DNA of 64,000 bases from Gordonia sp. PDNC005 (GTDB lineage: Bacteria > Actinomycetota > Actinomycetes > Mycobacteriales > Mycobacteriaceae). Positions 27,619-36,293 of the stretch are shown piece after piece. A program made the position numbers and the translations under genes. The DNA lies in contig NZ_CP070351.1 in NCBI RefSeq assembly GCF_016919385.1, forward strand, positions 3,162,001-3,226,000, written 5' to 3'. Below the pieces are notes generated by a model that was not told the DNA's origin, searched no databases, and worked only from the letters and a program-made list of their open reading frames with translations. The first letter of the stretch is position 1. Each line of letters begins with the position of its first letter.

Positions 27619-29229
27619 TCATAGTCGACCGCGTCCGCGCTTGTCGGCGTCGGTCAGCAGACCGTGCGCCTGGTCCTCGAAGCCCTCGCCCCAGCCCGCC
27701 TGATCGGTCCGGGCCAGTCCGGCCACTTCTACTACAGTACGTCGGACTTCGGTGTCGGGCACCAGTCGAGCCCAGATACGGCGGCGACGGATCAGCAGCG
27801 ACACGAGCAGTCCGAGGACCATGACGACTGCCGAGATCAGGACTCCACCCTGCGCCGGATCGTGCGACACCTGAACCGAGACCCACCGTTTGTAGCCGTC
27901 GAACGAAACGCGAGTCCCGTCGTCGAGCACGGCGTCTTGCCCCACCTCGAGGTTGACCGACGCCTTCCGTGTCAGTCGTCCCTGGTCGATCAGCTTCTGG
28001 TCGAGGGTGTACACGTTCTGCGGTTGACCGGTGTCGATGCCGGTGTCTCCGCGATACACGCGGATCGCGACGGCAGGCGAGTTCACGACGGGCGACTGCG
28101 AGTCGAGCAGGTTGTGCATGAACACCGGGTCAGGCGCGAACAACCCTTCGATCGCGATCTGGTTCTTCCGACGGACGTCGGCGTCCGGGAACATGCCGGC
28201 GGGTGTGTCGAATCGGACCGCGCCCTCGGACAGCATCGTCTGAGTGGACTGCGGGATGAACGGCGCTGTCTGCGTTCGCTTCTGACCGTTGGGGAACGTG
28301 ACCGTGAAGGTCGGCGCGAAACCGTTGCCGAGCACGTACACGCGGTCGCCCGAGACACGCAGCGGCTTGTTCACCTGGACCGACGTCTTGTCCCACGTCG
28401 CCGGGTCGGACGCCGGATCGTCGGTGTACGCCACCTTCGCGTCGTACATGTCCGGCTGACCGGACTTGAGGAACGTCGCGGAGAAGTCGTCGACGCGGAA
28501 GCAGAACGGTGCGAGTCCGGTGCCGTCGACCATGGCGCCCGATCGGAACGAGTCGTAGACGGCGGTCGAGGTGTTGCACAGGACCTGCTCGCCGTCTGCG
28601 ACGAGCGTGCGGGTGCCTTCGTAGCCGAACATCTTGCCTGCGGCGATCGTCACCAGCAGCGACAAGAGCGCAAAATGGAAGACGAGGTTGCCGAACTCCC
28701 GGAGGTACCCCTTCTCCGCCGACACTTCGACGGCACCGTTCGGGTACTTCGTCGACGGCTCGACGGCGACGGTCCGTGTGCGCCATCCGCGCAGGTTTCC
28801 GGTGATCCGTTCGGCGATCTCGGCCGGCTCGCCGTCGATCGTCTCGGTGATGTGGCGCGGCAGTCGCTTGAGGTTGCGCGGCGCGGCGACCGGAGGGGTC
28901 CGCATCGCCTTGTAGTGCTCCCAGATGCGCGGTGTCAGGCAACCGACCAGTGAGACGAAGAGCAGCACGTAGATGGCGGTGAACCAGCTCGACGAGTACA
29001 CGTCGAACAGCTGGACACGATCCATCCACACGCCGAGCTCACCGCGTTTGGAGATGTAGTCGAGTGTCTTCTGCTCGTTGAGATCACGCTGCGGCAGGAG
29101 TGCGCCGGGGATTGCGGCCAACGCCAGCAGGAACAGCAGCGCGAGTGCTGTCCGCATCGACGTCAGGCCGCGCCAGGTCTTACGGAGCGGCGCGATCACG
29201 AAGCGCTGCACCGGGTTTGGCGTACTCAT
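27619..29229 (-). CDS. resB: Cytochrome c biogenesis protein ResB
   Basis: 536 residues. Hydrophobic helices at about 26-46, 80-100 and 175-195, a large extracytoplasmic domain (200-450) and a last helix near 455-475, then a cytoplasmic tail: the ResB layout. Motifs include SMRTALALLFLLALAAIPGA. It partners CcsB in System II haem ligation. Its ATG overlaps the ccdA stop (ATGA). The tail after the last helix contains a short hydrophilic extension. Confidence 0.92.
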   Translation of the reverse strand: MSTPNPVQRFVIAPLRKTWRGLTSMRTALALLFLLALAAIPGALLPQRDLNEQKTLDYISKRGELGVWMDRVQLFDVYSSSWFTAIYVLLFVSLVGCLTPRIWEHYKAMRTPPVAAPRNLKRLPRHITETIDGEPAEIAERITGNLRGWRTRTVAVEPSTKYPNGAVEVSAEKGYLREFGNLVFHFALLSLLVTIAAGKMFGYEGTRTLVADGEQVLCNTSTAVYDSFRSGAMVDGTGLAPFCFRVDDFSATFLKSGQPDMYDAKVAYTDDPASDPATWDKTSVQVNKPLRVSGDRVYVLGNGFAPTFTVTFPNGQKRTQTAPFIPQSTQTMLSEGAVRFDTPAGMFPDADVRRKNQIAIEGLFAPDPVFMHNLLDSQSPVVNSPAVAIRVYRGDTGIDTGQPQNVYTLDQKLIDQGRLTRKASVNLEVGQDAVLDDGTRVSFDGYKRWVSVQVSHDPAQGGVLISAVVMVLGLLVSLLIRRRRIWARLVPDTEVRRTVVEVAGLARTDQAGWGEGFEDQAHGLLTDADKRGRGRL

Positions 29230-30035
29230 ATGCCCACTTCCCAGTCGCTGATCAGATGGAGGCGGATCCAGTTGACGAAGTCCATCCATGCTCCGGTCAC
29301 CATCAGGGCTCCGAGGATGATCAGTGAGACGCCGCCGATGATCTGGATGACGCGAGTGTGTCGACGCAGGAAGCCGAGGCTCCGCACCGCCCAGGCCGAC
29401 GATGCGGCCATGACCAGGAACGGAAGGCCGAGGCCGAGGCAGTAGGCGGTCACCAGCAACGCTCCGCGCCAGGCCGACGACCCCTCGGTCGACATTCCTG
29501 CGACGACGACCGCGCCGAGCGTCGCACCCGTGCAGGGCACCCAACCGATGGCGAAGACGCCGCCGAGGATCGGCGCTCCGATCACGCCGGAGTAGCGCCG
29601 CGGAGCCATGCGGCGGTCACGCTGCAGAAACGGGATCATGCCCAGGAACACCAGGCCCATGATGATCGTGACGACTCCGCCGATGCGCTGCCACAGCTCG
29701 AGTCGCTCAGCGTCGAGGAACGTCGCAGTGAGGCCGAACACCGCTGCCGTCGCCAGAACGTAGACGACGGTGAAACCGAGGACGAACAGTCCGGCAGCGC
29801 CTACGACCCGGAACCGCCCCCTTTTCTGCCCCTCGGCGGCTGACACGGCCGGCGCGTCGGCGCCGACGAGGCCTGCCAGGTACGACAGGTACCCGGGGAC
29901 GAGCGGCACCACGCAGGGTGACGCGAACGAGACGAGCCCCGCGATCATCGCAGCGCCCATGCCGAGCAGGAGCGGACCGGAGGTGACCGTCGTGGCGAAC
30001 GTCTCGCCGATCGATGCCAGGGGCGTCACCGTCAT
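29226..30035 (-). CDS. ccdA: Thiol-disulfide transport protein CcdA
   Basis: 269 residues with six helices in two pseudo-repeats. The redox cysteines are in ASPCVVPLVPGY (Cys41) and GWVPCTGATLG, as in CcdA/DsbD-beta. It moves electrons across the membrane to the TlpA-like thioredoxin to keep apocytochrome cysteines reduced. Both ends overlap neighbours by 4 nt (ATGA), so the whole run is coupled. Confidence 0.95.
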   Translation of the reverse strand: MTVTPLASIGETFATTVTSGPLLLGMGAAMIAGLVSFASPCVVPLVPGYLSYLAGLVGADAPAVSAAEGQKRGRFRVVGAAGLFVLGFTVVYVLATAAVFGLTATFLDAERLELWQRIGGVVTIIMGLVFLGMIPFLQRDRRMAPRRYSGVIGAPILGGVFAIGWVPCTGATLGAVVVAGMSTEGSSAWRGALLVTAYCLGLGLPFLVMAASSAWAVRSLGFLRRHTRVIQIIGGVSLIILGALMVTGAWMDFVNWIRLHLISDWEVGI

Positions 30036-30631
30036 TTCGGTTCGCTCGCGACGCGGAGTACGGCCGCCTTCAGTTCGTCTGCGGTGATCGACCGCAGGTA
30101 CACCACGGCGGGCCGGTGCTGGCGATCGAGGATCACCGTGGTCGGGACTGCGCCCACGGGGACCCCGAGCGAGGCCAACGACGCTCCGCCGTAGTCGAAG
30201 ATCGATCGGTAGGCGACCTTGTTGTCGCTGACGAAGTCCTGCGCACTCGACTTGCTGTCCCGGAAGTCGATTCCGAGGAACGCCACGCCCTTGTCCCGAG
30301 TCGCGAGGTACGTGTTGTCGAGTTCGGTGAACTCCTTGCGGCAGGGTGCGCACCACGACGCCCATACGTTCAGGACGACGACGTCGCCCTCGAACTCGGA
30401 GATCGACAGCGTCTCGCCGGTCAGCAGGTCGGGGCCCTTGACGTCGCCGACGGTGCGTCGCTGGTCGATCGGGTACTCGATGACGATCTTGCCGTCAGGC
30501 GACACGAACTGGTTGCCCTGGGCTGGGACGACGGCGTCGTCACCGGTGCTGCAGCCTGCGATGACGGCGACAGCGGTGAGCAGCGCGACGGCGGCAGCCG
30601 TGACACGGCGAAGTCGAGCCATCGTCGTCAC
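30032..30631 (-). CDS. TlpA/ResA-like thioredoxin lipoprotein
   Basis: 199 residues. A signal peptide with lipobox VIAGC (Cys27) is followed by a thioredoxin fold with WCAPC (Cys94, Cys97) and the cis-Pro loop VGAVPTT. It is exported, lipid-anchored and probably reduces the CxxCH cysteines of apocytochromes using electrons from CcdA. The GTG start overlaps the upstream stop (GTGA). Confidence 0.94.
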   Translation of the reverse strand: MTTMARLRRVTAAAVALLTAVAVIAGCSTGDDAVVPAQGNQFVSPDGKIVIEYPIDQRRTVGDVKGPDLLTGETLSISEFEGDVVVLNVWASWCAPCRKEFTELDNTYLATRDKGVAFLGIDFRDSKSSAQDFVSDNKVAYRSIFDYGGASLASLGVPVGAVPTTVILDRQHRPAVVYLRSITADELKAAVLRVASEPK

Positions 30632-31254
30632 GCGCCCGTGATGCGAGGGTCCGACGCTCCGGCCGGCTCCGAGTACACGATGTCGATGAGCGCGTCACCG
30701 TCGTAGACCAGGCTGGTCAGCGAGGCCAGTGAGCACTGGCGCACCCGCGGGTCGTGCCAGAGGCGCTGACCTTCGAGGAATCGGCGGAGGGTGTACACCG
30801 GCAGCTGGTGACTGACGCACACGGCTTCGTGGCCGCGGGCGGCGTCGCGCGCCTCGCTGGCCGCGGCGAGCATGCGGTGAGCGATCTGGATGTACGGCTC
30901 GCCCCACGACGGGGTGAACGGGTCGCGCAGCTTCGCCCAGTGGCGCGGCTGACGCAGGGCGCCGTCGCCAACGGCTACCCGCAGACCTTCGAACTGGTTC
31001 CCGGCCTCGATGAGATCCGGAACGGTGATGATCTCCTTGCCGTGCGCGGCGGCGATCGGCGTGGCCGTCTCCTGCGCACGCTGCAGCGGCGAGGCGAACA
31101 CATGGGAGATGTCGTGGTCGGCGAGCGCATCGGCGACGCGCTGTGCCTGATCGCGACCGTTCTCGGCGAGACGGAAGCCGGGCAGGCGGCCGTACAGGAT
31201 GCCCTCGGGGTTGTGGACCTCGCCGTGGCGCATCATGTGGACGATCGTCTTCAT
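30628..31254 (-). CDS. Histidine phosphatase superfamily protein
   Basis: 208 residues: catalytic RHG in VHMMRHGEVHNPEG near the N-terminus, a second conserved arginine in SPLQRAQETA, and the distal HEAVCVSHQLPV histidine. Cytosolic phosphoglycerate-mutase-like phosphatase; substrate unknown. It lies between hemL and the cytochrome c genes, as in M. tuberculosis (Rv0525). The ATG overlaps the hemL stop by one base (TGATG). Confidence 0.9.
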   Translation of the reverse strand: MKTIVHMMRHGEVHNPEGILYGRLPGFRLAENGRDQAQRVADALADHDISHVFASPLQRAQETATPIAAAHGKEIITVPDLIEAGNQFEGLRVAVGDGALRQPRHWAKLRDPFTPSWGEPYIQIAHRMLAAASEARDAARGHEAVCVSHQLPVYTLRRFLEGQRLWHDPRVRQCSLASLTSLVYDGDALIDIVYSEPAGASDPRITGA

Positions 31255-32597
31255 CAGTTTCCCTCTCCGGGGGCGGGCGCTGCGGCCGCGGCGGCGGCAG
31301 CGGCGGGCAGTGCGTCGGCGATGCGCGAAAATGCATCGTCGTCGAGCGCTGCGGACACGAACCACGCTTCGAAGGCGCTCGGCGGCGCGTACACGCCACC
31401 CGCCAGCAGTGCGTGGAAGAACGGCGCGAAGCGCCAGGTCTCGGTCTTCTTGACTCCCGCGTAGTCGACGATCTGCTCATCGCTGTCGGTGAAGAAGAAG
31501 CTGAACAGGTTTCCGGAGAACTGCACGCGGTGCGCGACACCCGCCGCGGTCAGCGCGTCTCCGACCATTCCCGCGATCCGGTTCGCGTTCGCGTCGAGCG
31601 TCGCGTACACCTCGGCCGTCGCGTTCCGCAGCGTCGCCAGCCCGGACGCCACTGCGACGGGATTGCCCGAGAGCGTTCCCGCCTGGTACACGGGTCCAGT
31701 CGGCGCGAGATGCTCCATGATGTCGGTGCGGCCTCCGAATGCGGCGGCGGGCAGTCCACCGCTCATCACCTTGCCGAAGGTGTAGAGATCGCCCGCGACT
31801 CCGTCGATGCCGTAGTAGCCCGCGGGGCTTACTCGGAACCCCGTCATCACCTCGTCCATGATCAGCAGGGCACCGTGTTGAGCGGTGATCGCGCGCAGGC
31901 CCTCGTTGAACCCGGCGACCGGCGCGATGGCGCCCATGTTTCCCGCGGCGGCCTCCGTTATGACGGCCGCGATGTCGGATCCGTGCTCGGCGAATGCCGC
32001 TTCGACGGCCGCGAGATCGTTGTACGGGAGCACCAGCGTGTCGTGTGCGGACGCCCCGGTGACTCCGGGCGACGTCGGCAGTCCGAGTGTCGCGACACCC
32101 GATCCGGCGTCGGCCAGCAGTGCGTCGACGTGACCGTGATAACAGCCCGAGAACTTCACGATCTTGCTTCGGCCGGTGAATCCGCGCGCGAGACGGACCG
32201 CCGACATCGTCGCCTCGGTGCCCGAGTTGACGAGTCGGACGCGGGACACCGGGTCGACGCGGTCGATGATCTCTTCGGCGAGCTCGATCTCACCGACGGT
32301 CGGAGCTCCGAATGAGAGACCACCGGTGGCAGCCGTGCGAACCGCGTCGACGACGGCCGGATGCGCGTGTCCGAGGATCATCGGACCCCAGGAACACACC
32401 AGGTCGACATAGGTATTGCCGTCGACGTCGGTGAGGGTGGACCCGGAGGCCGACGTGATGAACCTCGGGGTGCCTCCGACAGCCGAGAATGCACGGACCG
32501 GGGAGTTCACACCACCCGGCGTCGCATGGGCGGCGCGGGCGAAGTACTCCTCGCTGCGAGCGGTGGACTGTGCGGTGTTCTCGGCTGGTGCGGCCAT
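31254..32597 (-). CDS. hemL: Glutamate-1-semialdehyde 2,1-aminomutase HemL
   Basis: 447 residues of class III aminotransferases. The PLP lysine is in [25 protein letters not shown]-type binding appears as [16 protein letters not shown], and DEVMTGFR is present. It makes 5-aminolevulinate, completing the C5 pathway begun by HemA. The C-terminus ends in an Ala-rich tail of about 15 residues not typical of the family. It heads the coupled run hemL, phosphatase, TlpA-like, ccdA, resB, ccsB. Confidence 0.96.
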   Translation of the reverse strand: MAAPAENTAQSTARSEEYFARAAHATPGGVNSPVRAFSAVGGTPRFITSASGSTLTDVDGNTYVDLVCSWGPMILGHAHPAVVDAVRTAATGGLSFGAPTVGEIELAEEIIDRVDPVSRVRLVNSGTEATMSAVRLARGFTGRSKIVKFSGCYHGHVDALLADAGSGVATLGLPTSPGVTGASAHDTLVLPYNDLAAVEAAFAEHGSDIAAVITEAAAGNMGAIAPVAGFNEGLRAITAQHGALLIMDEVMTGFRVSPAGYYGIDGVAGDLYTFGKVMSGGLPAAAFGGRTDIMEHLAPTGPVYQAGTLSGNPVAVASGLATLRNATAEVYATLDANANRIAGMVGDALTAAGVAHRVQFSGNLFSFFFTDSDEQIVDYAGVKKTETWRFAPFFHALLAGGVYAPPSAFEAWFVSAALDDDAFSRIADALPAAAAAAAAAPAPGEGN

Positions 32598-32671
32598 GAC
32601 TTCCAGTGTCCCAAAACCTCAGCGATGCACCCAATCGGCCCAGGTTGTTCTCAGGTTCGACACGGGCGGGT

Positions 32672-33574
32672 TCAGCCGAGCGCGGCATCGACCGCATCGG
32701 CGATCGCCCGCTGGCCCGCGACATTGGGGTGCATCACGATCGGCGACGACCCGCCGACCATCGGTTCGATCCACCGGACGCCCTTCGCCGCGCAGGCGTC
32801 GTGGCCGCGGGACCGGACCGACATGTCGACGAACGTAGCCCCGGCAGCCGACGCGGCTCGAGCGATCGCCGAGTTGAGCCGCGACTGCACTCGTCGGACG
32901 TAGGGGATGTCGCCGTCGGCGATCCGGACCGCGGGCCTGCACGACGTCGACTGCGGCACCAGCCACGGATATCCGACGATGACGACCTTCGCGTGCGGAG
33001 CGCGGGACGCGATGTCGCGGAGCCCTCGCTCGACGGCCGGTCCGATCTCGTCTCGGATCGACACCGCAGGACCGGCGCCCAATTCGGTTCGACACGGAGC
33101 GCCGGACGGATCGGTGTCGGCGACGTCGGCGCAGTCCCGGATCAACGATGAGTAGAGCGACGCGTCGTTGCCGCCGACCATCACTGTGACGAGATCCGTG
33201 TTCGGAGTGACGGCATCGAGCTGCGGTCCCGCACCCTCGTACTGGTCCCGGTAGAGGTGTTCGGTCCGCGCTCCTGCGCAGGCGACGTCCACGAGGTGGT
33301 GACCGCGGCGGGCGGCGAGCACGGTCGCGAAGTCAGACGATGACCGTTGGCAGGTGAACTGGGAGTCCGGCTGGAGCGGCAGGATGCCGGTTCCCGCAGC
33401 GAAGCTGTCGCCGAGATTGACGTGCTGTATCATCCGGGCAGTGGATTCAGCGGTCCGGGAAGTGTCGTCGGGCGTGCCGCGCGAGTTCATCCACACCACG
33501 CCTCCGACAATCACCGCGAGTGTTGTCAGAACCACGGCCGCCGCAGCGGCGGGGCCGAATTTCCGGTCACTCAC
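32672..33574 (-). CDS. SGNH/GDSL hydrolase with N-terminal signal anchor
   Basis: 300 residues. A hydrophobic segment at about 8-29 is a signal or anchor. The SGNH blocks are visible: GDSFAAG (Ser57), a Gly in the next block, GGNDASL, and a final MHPN with the catalytic Asp/His region. Secreted esterase or lipase; similar to mycobacterial Rv0518. The GTG start overlaps the preceding stop by 8 nt, coupling it to the membrane-protein genes upstream. Confidence 0.88.
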   Translation of the reverse strand: MSDRKFGPAAAAAVVLTTLAVIVGGVVWMNSRGTPDDTSRTAESTARMIQHVNLGDSFAAGTGILPLQPDSQFTCQRSSSDFATVLAARRGHHLVDVACAGARTEHLYRDQYEGAGPQLDAVTPNTDLVTVMVGGNDASLYSSLIRDCADVADTDPSGAPCRTELGAGPAVSIRDEIGPAVERGLRDIASRAPHAKVVIVGYPWLVPQSTSCRPAVRIADGDIPYVRRVQSRLNSAIARAASAAGATFVDMSVRSRGHDACAAKGVRWIEPMVGGSSPIVMHPNVAGQRAIADAVDAALG

Positions 33575-34226
33575 CAGTCGACTTCGTCCCCTTCGGCGGA
33601 AGGCCCAGCTTCACGGCGAGGTGCGCATCGGTCAGCTCCGAGCGGAATCGGTCGACATCGCGCGCCCACGCCTGCGCCAGCTTGCCGTTCTTCAGTTTGA
33701 CGCCGACGCCTTTGCGACGGCGCGGGACCGCGTGCAACTCGCCAAGCGCTGGAGCGCTCTCCCAGTCCTGGAAGTCGCTGCCGCGGTTCTCCGGGTACAC
33801 CGTCACGATGTCGGAGAGGGCGATGGTGCGGGCCCCCTGCTGGAGCGTCTGCTCGGTCAGTCGCACCGAGACGTGACGTCGGGCAGCTTTGACCTGCAGA
33901 ATCGTGAAACCGATGAGCACCACGCCGAAGATCGTGAGGACCTCCCAGTGGATACGTCCCTTGCCTGCGATCTCGAGCCACAGCGTCAGCGCCAACAGGG
34001 CCGGTCCGATGACCACCACCCACCAACTGCCACCGGGTTCGTAGAACAGCGTCTCTCCCACGTCTTCCGGCAGCGGATCGAGCGCACCGGCGGGATCGGC
34101 CGCCTCCGCGTCCACCTCGTCCGGCTGGAAGTCCTCGTCCTCGGTCTCGTCGGTCTGGAGTTCCTCGGTCTGGAGTTCCTCGGTCTGGGGTTCCTCGGTC
34201 TGGGGCTCGTCCGACCGGTCGGTCAC
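33567..34226 (-). CDS. PH-like membrane protein with acidic repeat N-terminus
   Basis: 219 residues. The first 55 are acidic and repetitive (EEPQT/EELQT units encoded by 15-bp tandem repeats). Two hydrophobic helices (about 71-86 and 92-110) follow, then a domain of about 100 residues with RHVSVRLTEQTL and SDIVTVYPEN that resembles the bacterial PH-like (DUF3093-type) fold. Function unknown. The GTG start overlaps the upstream stop (GTGA). Confidence 0.72.
   Translation of the reverse strand: MTDRSDEPQTEEPQTEELQTEELQTDETEDEDFQPDEVDAEAADPAGALDPLPEDVGETLFYEPGGSWWVVVIGPALLALTLWLEIAGKGRIHWEVLTIFGVVLIGFTILQVKAARRHVSVRLTEQTLQQGARTIALSDIVTVYPENRGSDFQDWESAPALGELHAVPRRRKGVGVKLKNGKLAQAWARDVDRFRSELTDAHLAVKLGLPPKGTKSTGE
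34150..34209. repeat. Four tandem 15-bp repeats within coding sequence
   Basis: Units of 15 bp (TCGGTCTGGAGTTCC and variants) start at 34150, 34165, 34180 and 34195. In the coding frame of the PH-like protein they give the five-residue repeat EE(L/P)QT. Being in frame, copy-number change would alter only the length of the acidic tail. Confidence 0.9.
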
Positions 34227-34693
34227 GACGCCGAGTCCGGTGTCGAATCGGATTCGCAGTCGCCGCTCAGTTTGCAGTTGAACCACTTGTCCGCCCGCGG
34301 GCGATACGCGAGCAGGGAACCGGCCAGGCCGATCACCGCACAGGCCAGGACAACGGCGAGGCCACCGCTCTGGAAGCCGATGGTCAAGGGCAGCAGCATC
34401 GCCACGACGACGCACGTCAGCGCCGACAGGGACGACCGCCACTGCAGTTCTCCGCGGTAGGTCTTCGCCCCGAGCAGCAGATAGGCGACGCCGAGCAGGA
34501 TGATGAGCACCCCGATCGCGAGCGGACCGAACTCGAGTCCGACGTTGACAGACTGGTCGACGACGGTGAGAACGCCGAGCGCGATCAGCAGCGCACCGGA
34601 GATCATCCACAGTCGCATCGCCCACACCACGAGTGTCGGGCGGTCTTTCGGGTCAGGCTTCGGGCCTCGAGTTCGGGCTTTGATCTCGATCAC
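34223..34693 (-). CDS. Four-helix membrane protein of unknown function
   Basis: 156 residues with four hydrophobic segments (about 23-42, 52-74, 83-103 and 107-128) and a short Cys-containing hydrophilic tail (NCKLSGDCE). No family recognised. GTG start overlapping the upstream stop (GTGA); the three membrane-protein genes and the GDSL gene form one coupled run. Confidence 0.75.
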   Translation of the reverse strand: MIEIKARTRGPKPDPKDRPTLVVWAMRLWMISGALLIALGVLTVVDQSVNVGLEFGPLAIGVLIILLGVAYLLLGAKTYRGELQWRSSLSALTCVVVAMLLPLTIGFQSGGLAVVLACAVIGLAGSLLAYRPRADKWFNCKLSGDCESDSTPDSAS

Positions 34694-35238
34694 CGCACAC
34701 CGCCGTTCTGTCGATTGCCGGACCGCCACGCCGCGGTGTCGCGGCAGAAGACGGTGGTGTCTCGGTGCATCAACGCGACGAGCGCGCCGATCGCTGCGAC
34801 ACCTCCGATGATCTCGAAGATCATCGCCCATGCGGGAACGGTAGCCCCGTCGTTGCTGTCGGAGGTGATGAACAGTGAGATCACCCCGAAGACGAGTTGC
34901 ACCGAGAGAAACGCACTGAACACACCCAACACCTGGCGTGCCCAGTTCCGCCCGTCCCACGTGAACTTGAGGACAACGCCGGCCACTGCCAGGAGAATGA
35001 CCGACAGGATCACCATCGCGCCGATCGTCACCGCACTGGCACTGGCCGGCACTTCTTGGCCGTCCTTGATCATCTCGTCGATCGATTTCTGCATCGTCTC
35101 GCGCAGGACCGAGTACTGGGCGACGAAAGTGATCAACTCGGCGACGATCACCACGGCCCACAGTTCAACGGCGAGCCGCACACTGTCCGGACGTTTGGGG
35201 GCGTCCGTTGTGTCAGGTACGGGTGGAGGGACGGTCAT
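34690..35238 (-). CDS. Four-helix membrane protein (Rv0513-like position)
   Basis: 182 residues with hydrophobic segments near 26-44, 70-90, 100-122 and 135-158 and a proline-rich N-terminus. No catalytic motif. It follows hemB as Rv0513 does in M. tuberculosis. The ATG has TACTCT (35246-35251) 7 nt upstream, so transcription probably starts here without a leader. Confidence 0.75.
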   Translation of the reverse strand: MTVPPPVPDTTDAPKRPDSVRLAVELWAVVIVAELITFVAQYSVLRETMQKSIDEMIKDGQEVPASASAVTIGAMVILSVILLAVAGVVLKFTWDGRNWARQVLGVFSAFLSVQLVFGVISLFITSDSNDGATVPAWAMIFEIIGGVAAIGALVALMHRDTTVFCRDTAAWRSGNRQNGGVR

Positions 35239-35301
35239 GCTTCCCAGAGTAATTGGTCTAGCTGAGATCGGTTCACAGCGAGCATGTCCGCGCTTGGAGC
35301 G

Positions 35302-36279
35302 TCAGAGTCGACGCGCGAGGTCGACGGCGGCGTAGGTGAGGATGATCGAGGCGCCTGCGCGAGCGATGGACAGGACCGACTCGTAGAACGCGGCATCGGC
35401 GTCGATCCAGCCGTGGGCACCTGCTGCGGCGATCATCGCGTACTCGCCGCTCACCTGGTAAGCGGCGACGGGAGCATCGGTCCGGTCGGCGACGTCCCGC
35501 AGGATGTCGAGGTAGCTCATGGCCGGTTTGACCATCACCATGTCCGCGCCCTCGTCGAGGTCGGCGAGGAGCTCACGCTGCGATTCCAGCCTGTTCGCCG
35601 GATCCTGCTGGTAGGTCCGACGGTCACCCTGCAGCGACGACCCGACGGCCTCCCGGAACGGGCCGTAGAACGCGGACGCGTACTTGGCTGTGTAGGCGAG
35701 GATCGAGACGTCGGCGAAGCCTGCATCGTCGAGGGCCGCCCGGATCGCGGCGACCTGGCCGTCCATCATGCCGCTCGGCGACACGACATGTGCGCCGGCC
35801 CGAGCCTGTGCAACGGCCATCGACTCGTAACGCGGCAGGGTCGCGTCGTTGTCGACACGACCTTCCGCGTCCAGGACTCCGCAGTGCCCGTGGTCGGTGA
35901 ACTCGTCGAGGCACGTGTCCGCCATCAGTACCGTGGTGTCGCCGAGATCGTCACGGAGCACTCGCAGCGCCCGGTTGAGCACACCGTCCGGATCGTCGGC
36001 GCCGGAACCTACGCCGTCCTTGTCGCCTTCCGTCGGGACGCCGAACAGCATCAACCCACCGACACCCGCGGCGACGGCCTCGGCGGCCGCCACGCGCAGG
36101 GACTCGAGCGTGTGCTGGTGGACGCCCGGCATCGACGTGATCTCGCGCGGCGCGTCGATGCCGTCGGCGACGAACATCGGCAGCACCAGCTGCGCGGGAT
36201 GCAAGCGCGTCTCCGCGACGAGCCTACGCATCGCCGGGGTGGTCCGTAGACGACGAAGACGGGTGAAACCGGTGCTCAT
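35302..36279 (-). CDS. hemB: Delta-aminolevulinic acid dehydratase (porphobilinogen synthase) HemB
   Basis: 325 residues. Both Schiff-base lysines are in recognised contexts: AYTAKYASAFYGPF and MVKPAMSYLDI. The metal region reads DTCLDEFTDHGHCG: two of the three cysteines of zinc enzymes are kept and the middle one is Asp, as in mycobacterial HemB. It condenses two aminolevulinates to porphobilinogen. AGGAGG lies 5 nt before the ATG. Confidence 0.96.
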   Translation of the reverse strand: MSTGFTRLRRLRTTPAMRRLVAETRLHPAQLVLPMFVADGIDAPREITSMPGVHQHTLESLRVAAAEAVAAGVGGLMLFGVPTEGDKDGVGSGADDPDGVLNRALRVLRDDLGDTTVLMADTCLDEFTDHGHCGVLDAEGRVDNDATLPRYESMAVAQARAGAHVVSPSGMMDGQVAAIRAALDDAGFADVSILAYTAKYASAFYGPFREAVGSSLQGDRRTYQQDPANRLESQRELLADLDEGADMVMVKPAMSYLDILRDVADRTDAPVAAYQVSGEYAMIAAAGAHGWIDADAAFYESVLSIARAGASIILTYAAVDLARRL

Positions 36280-36293
36280 GCGGACCTCCTGCG

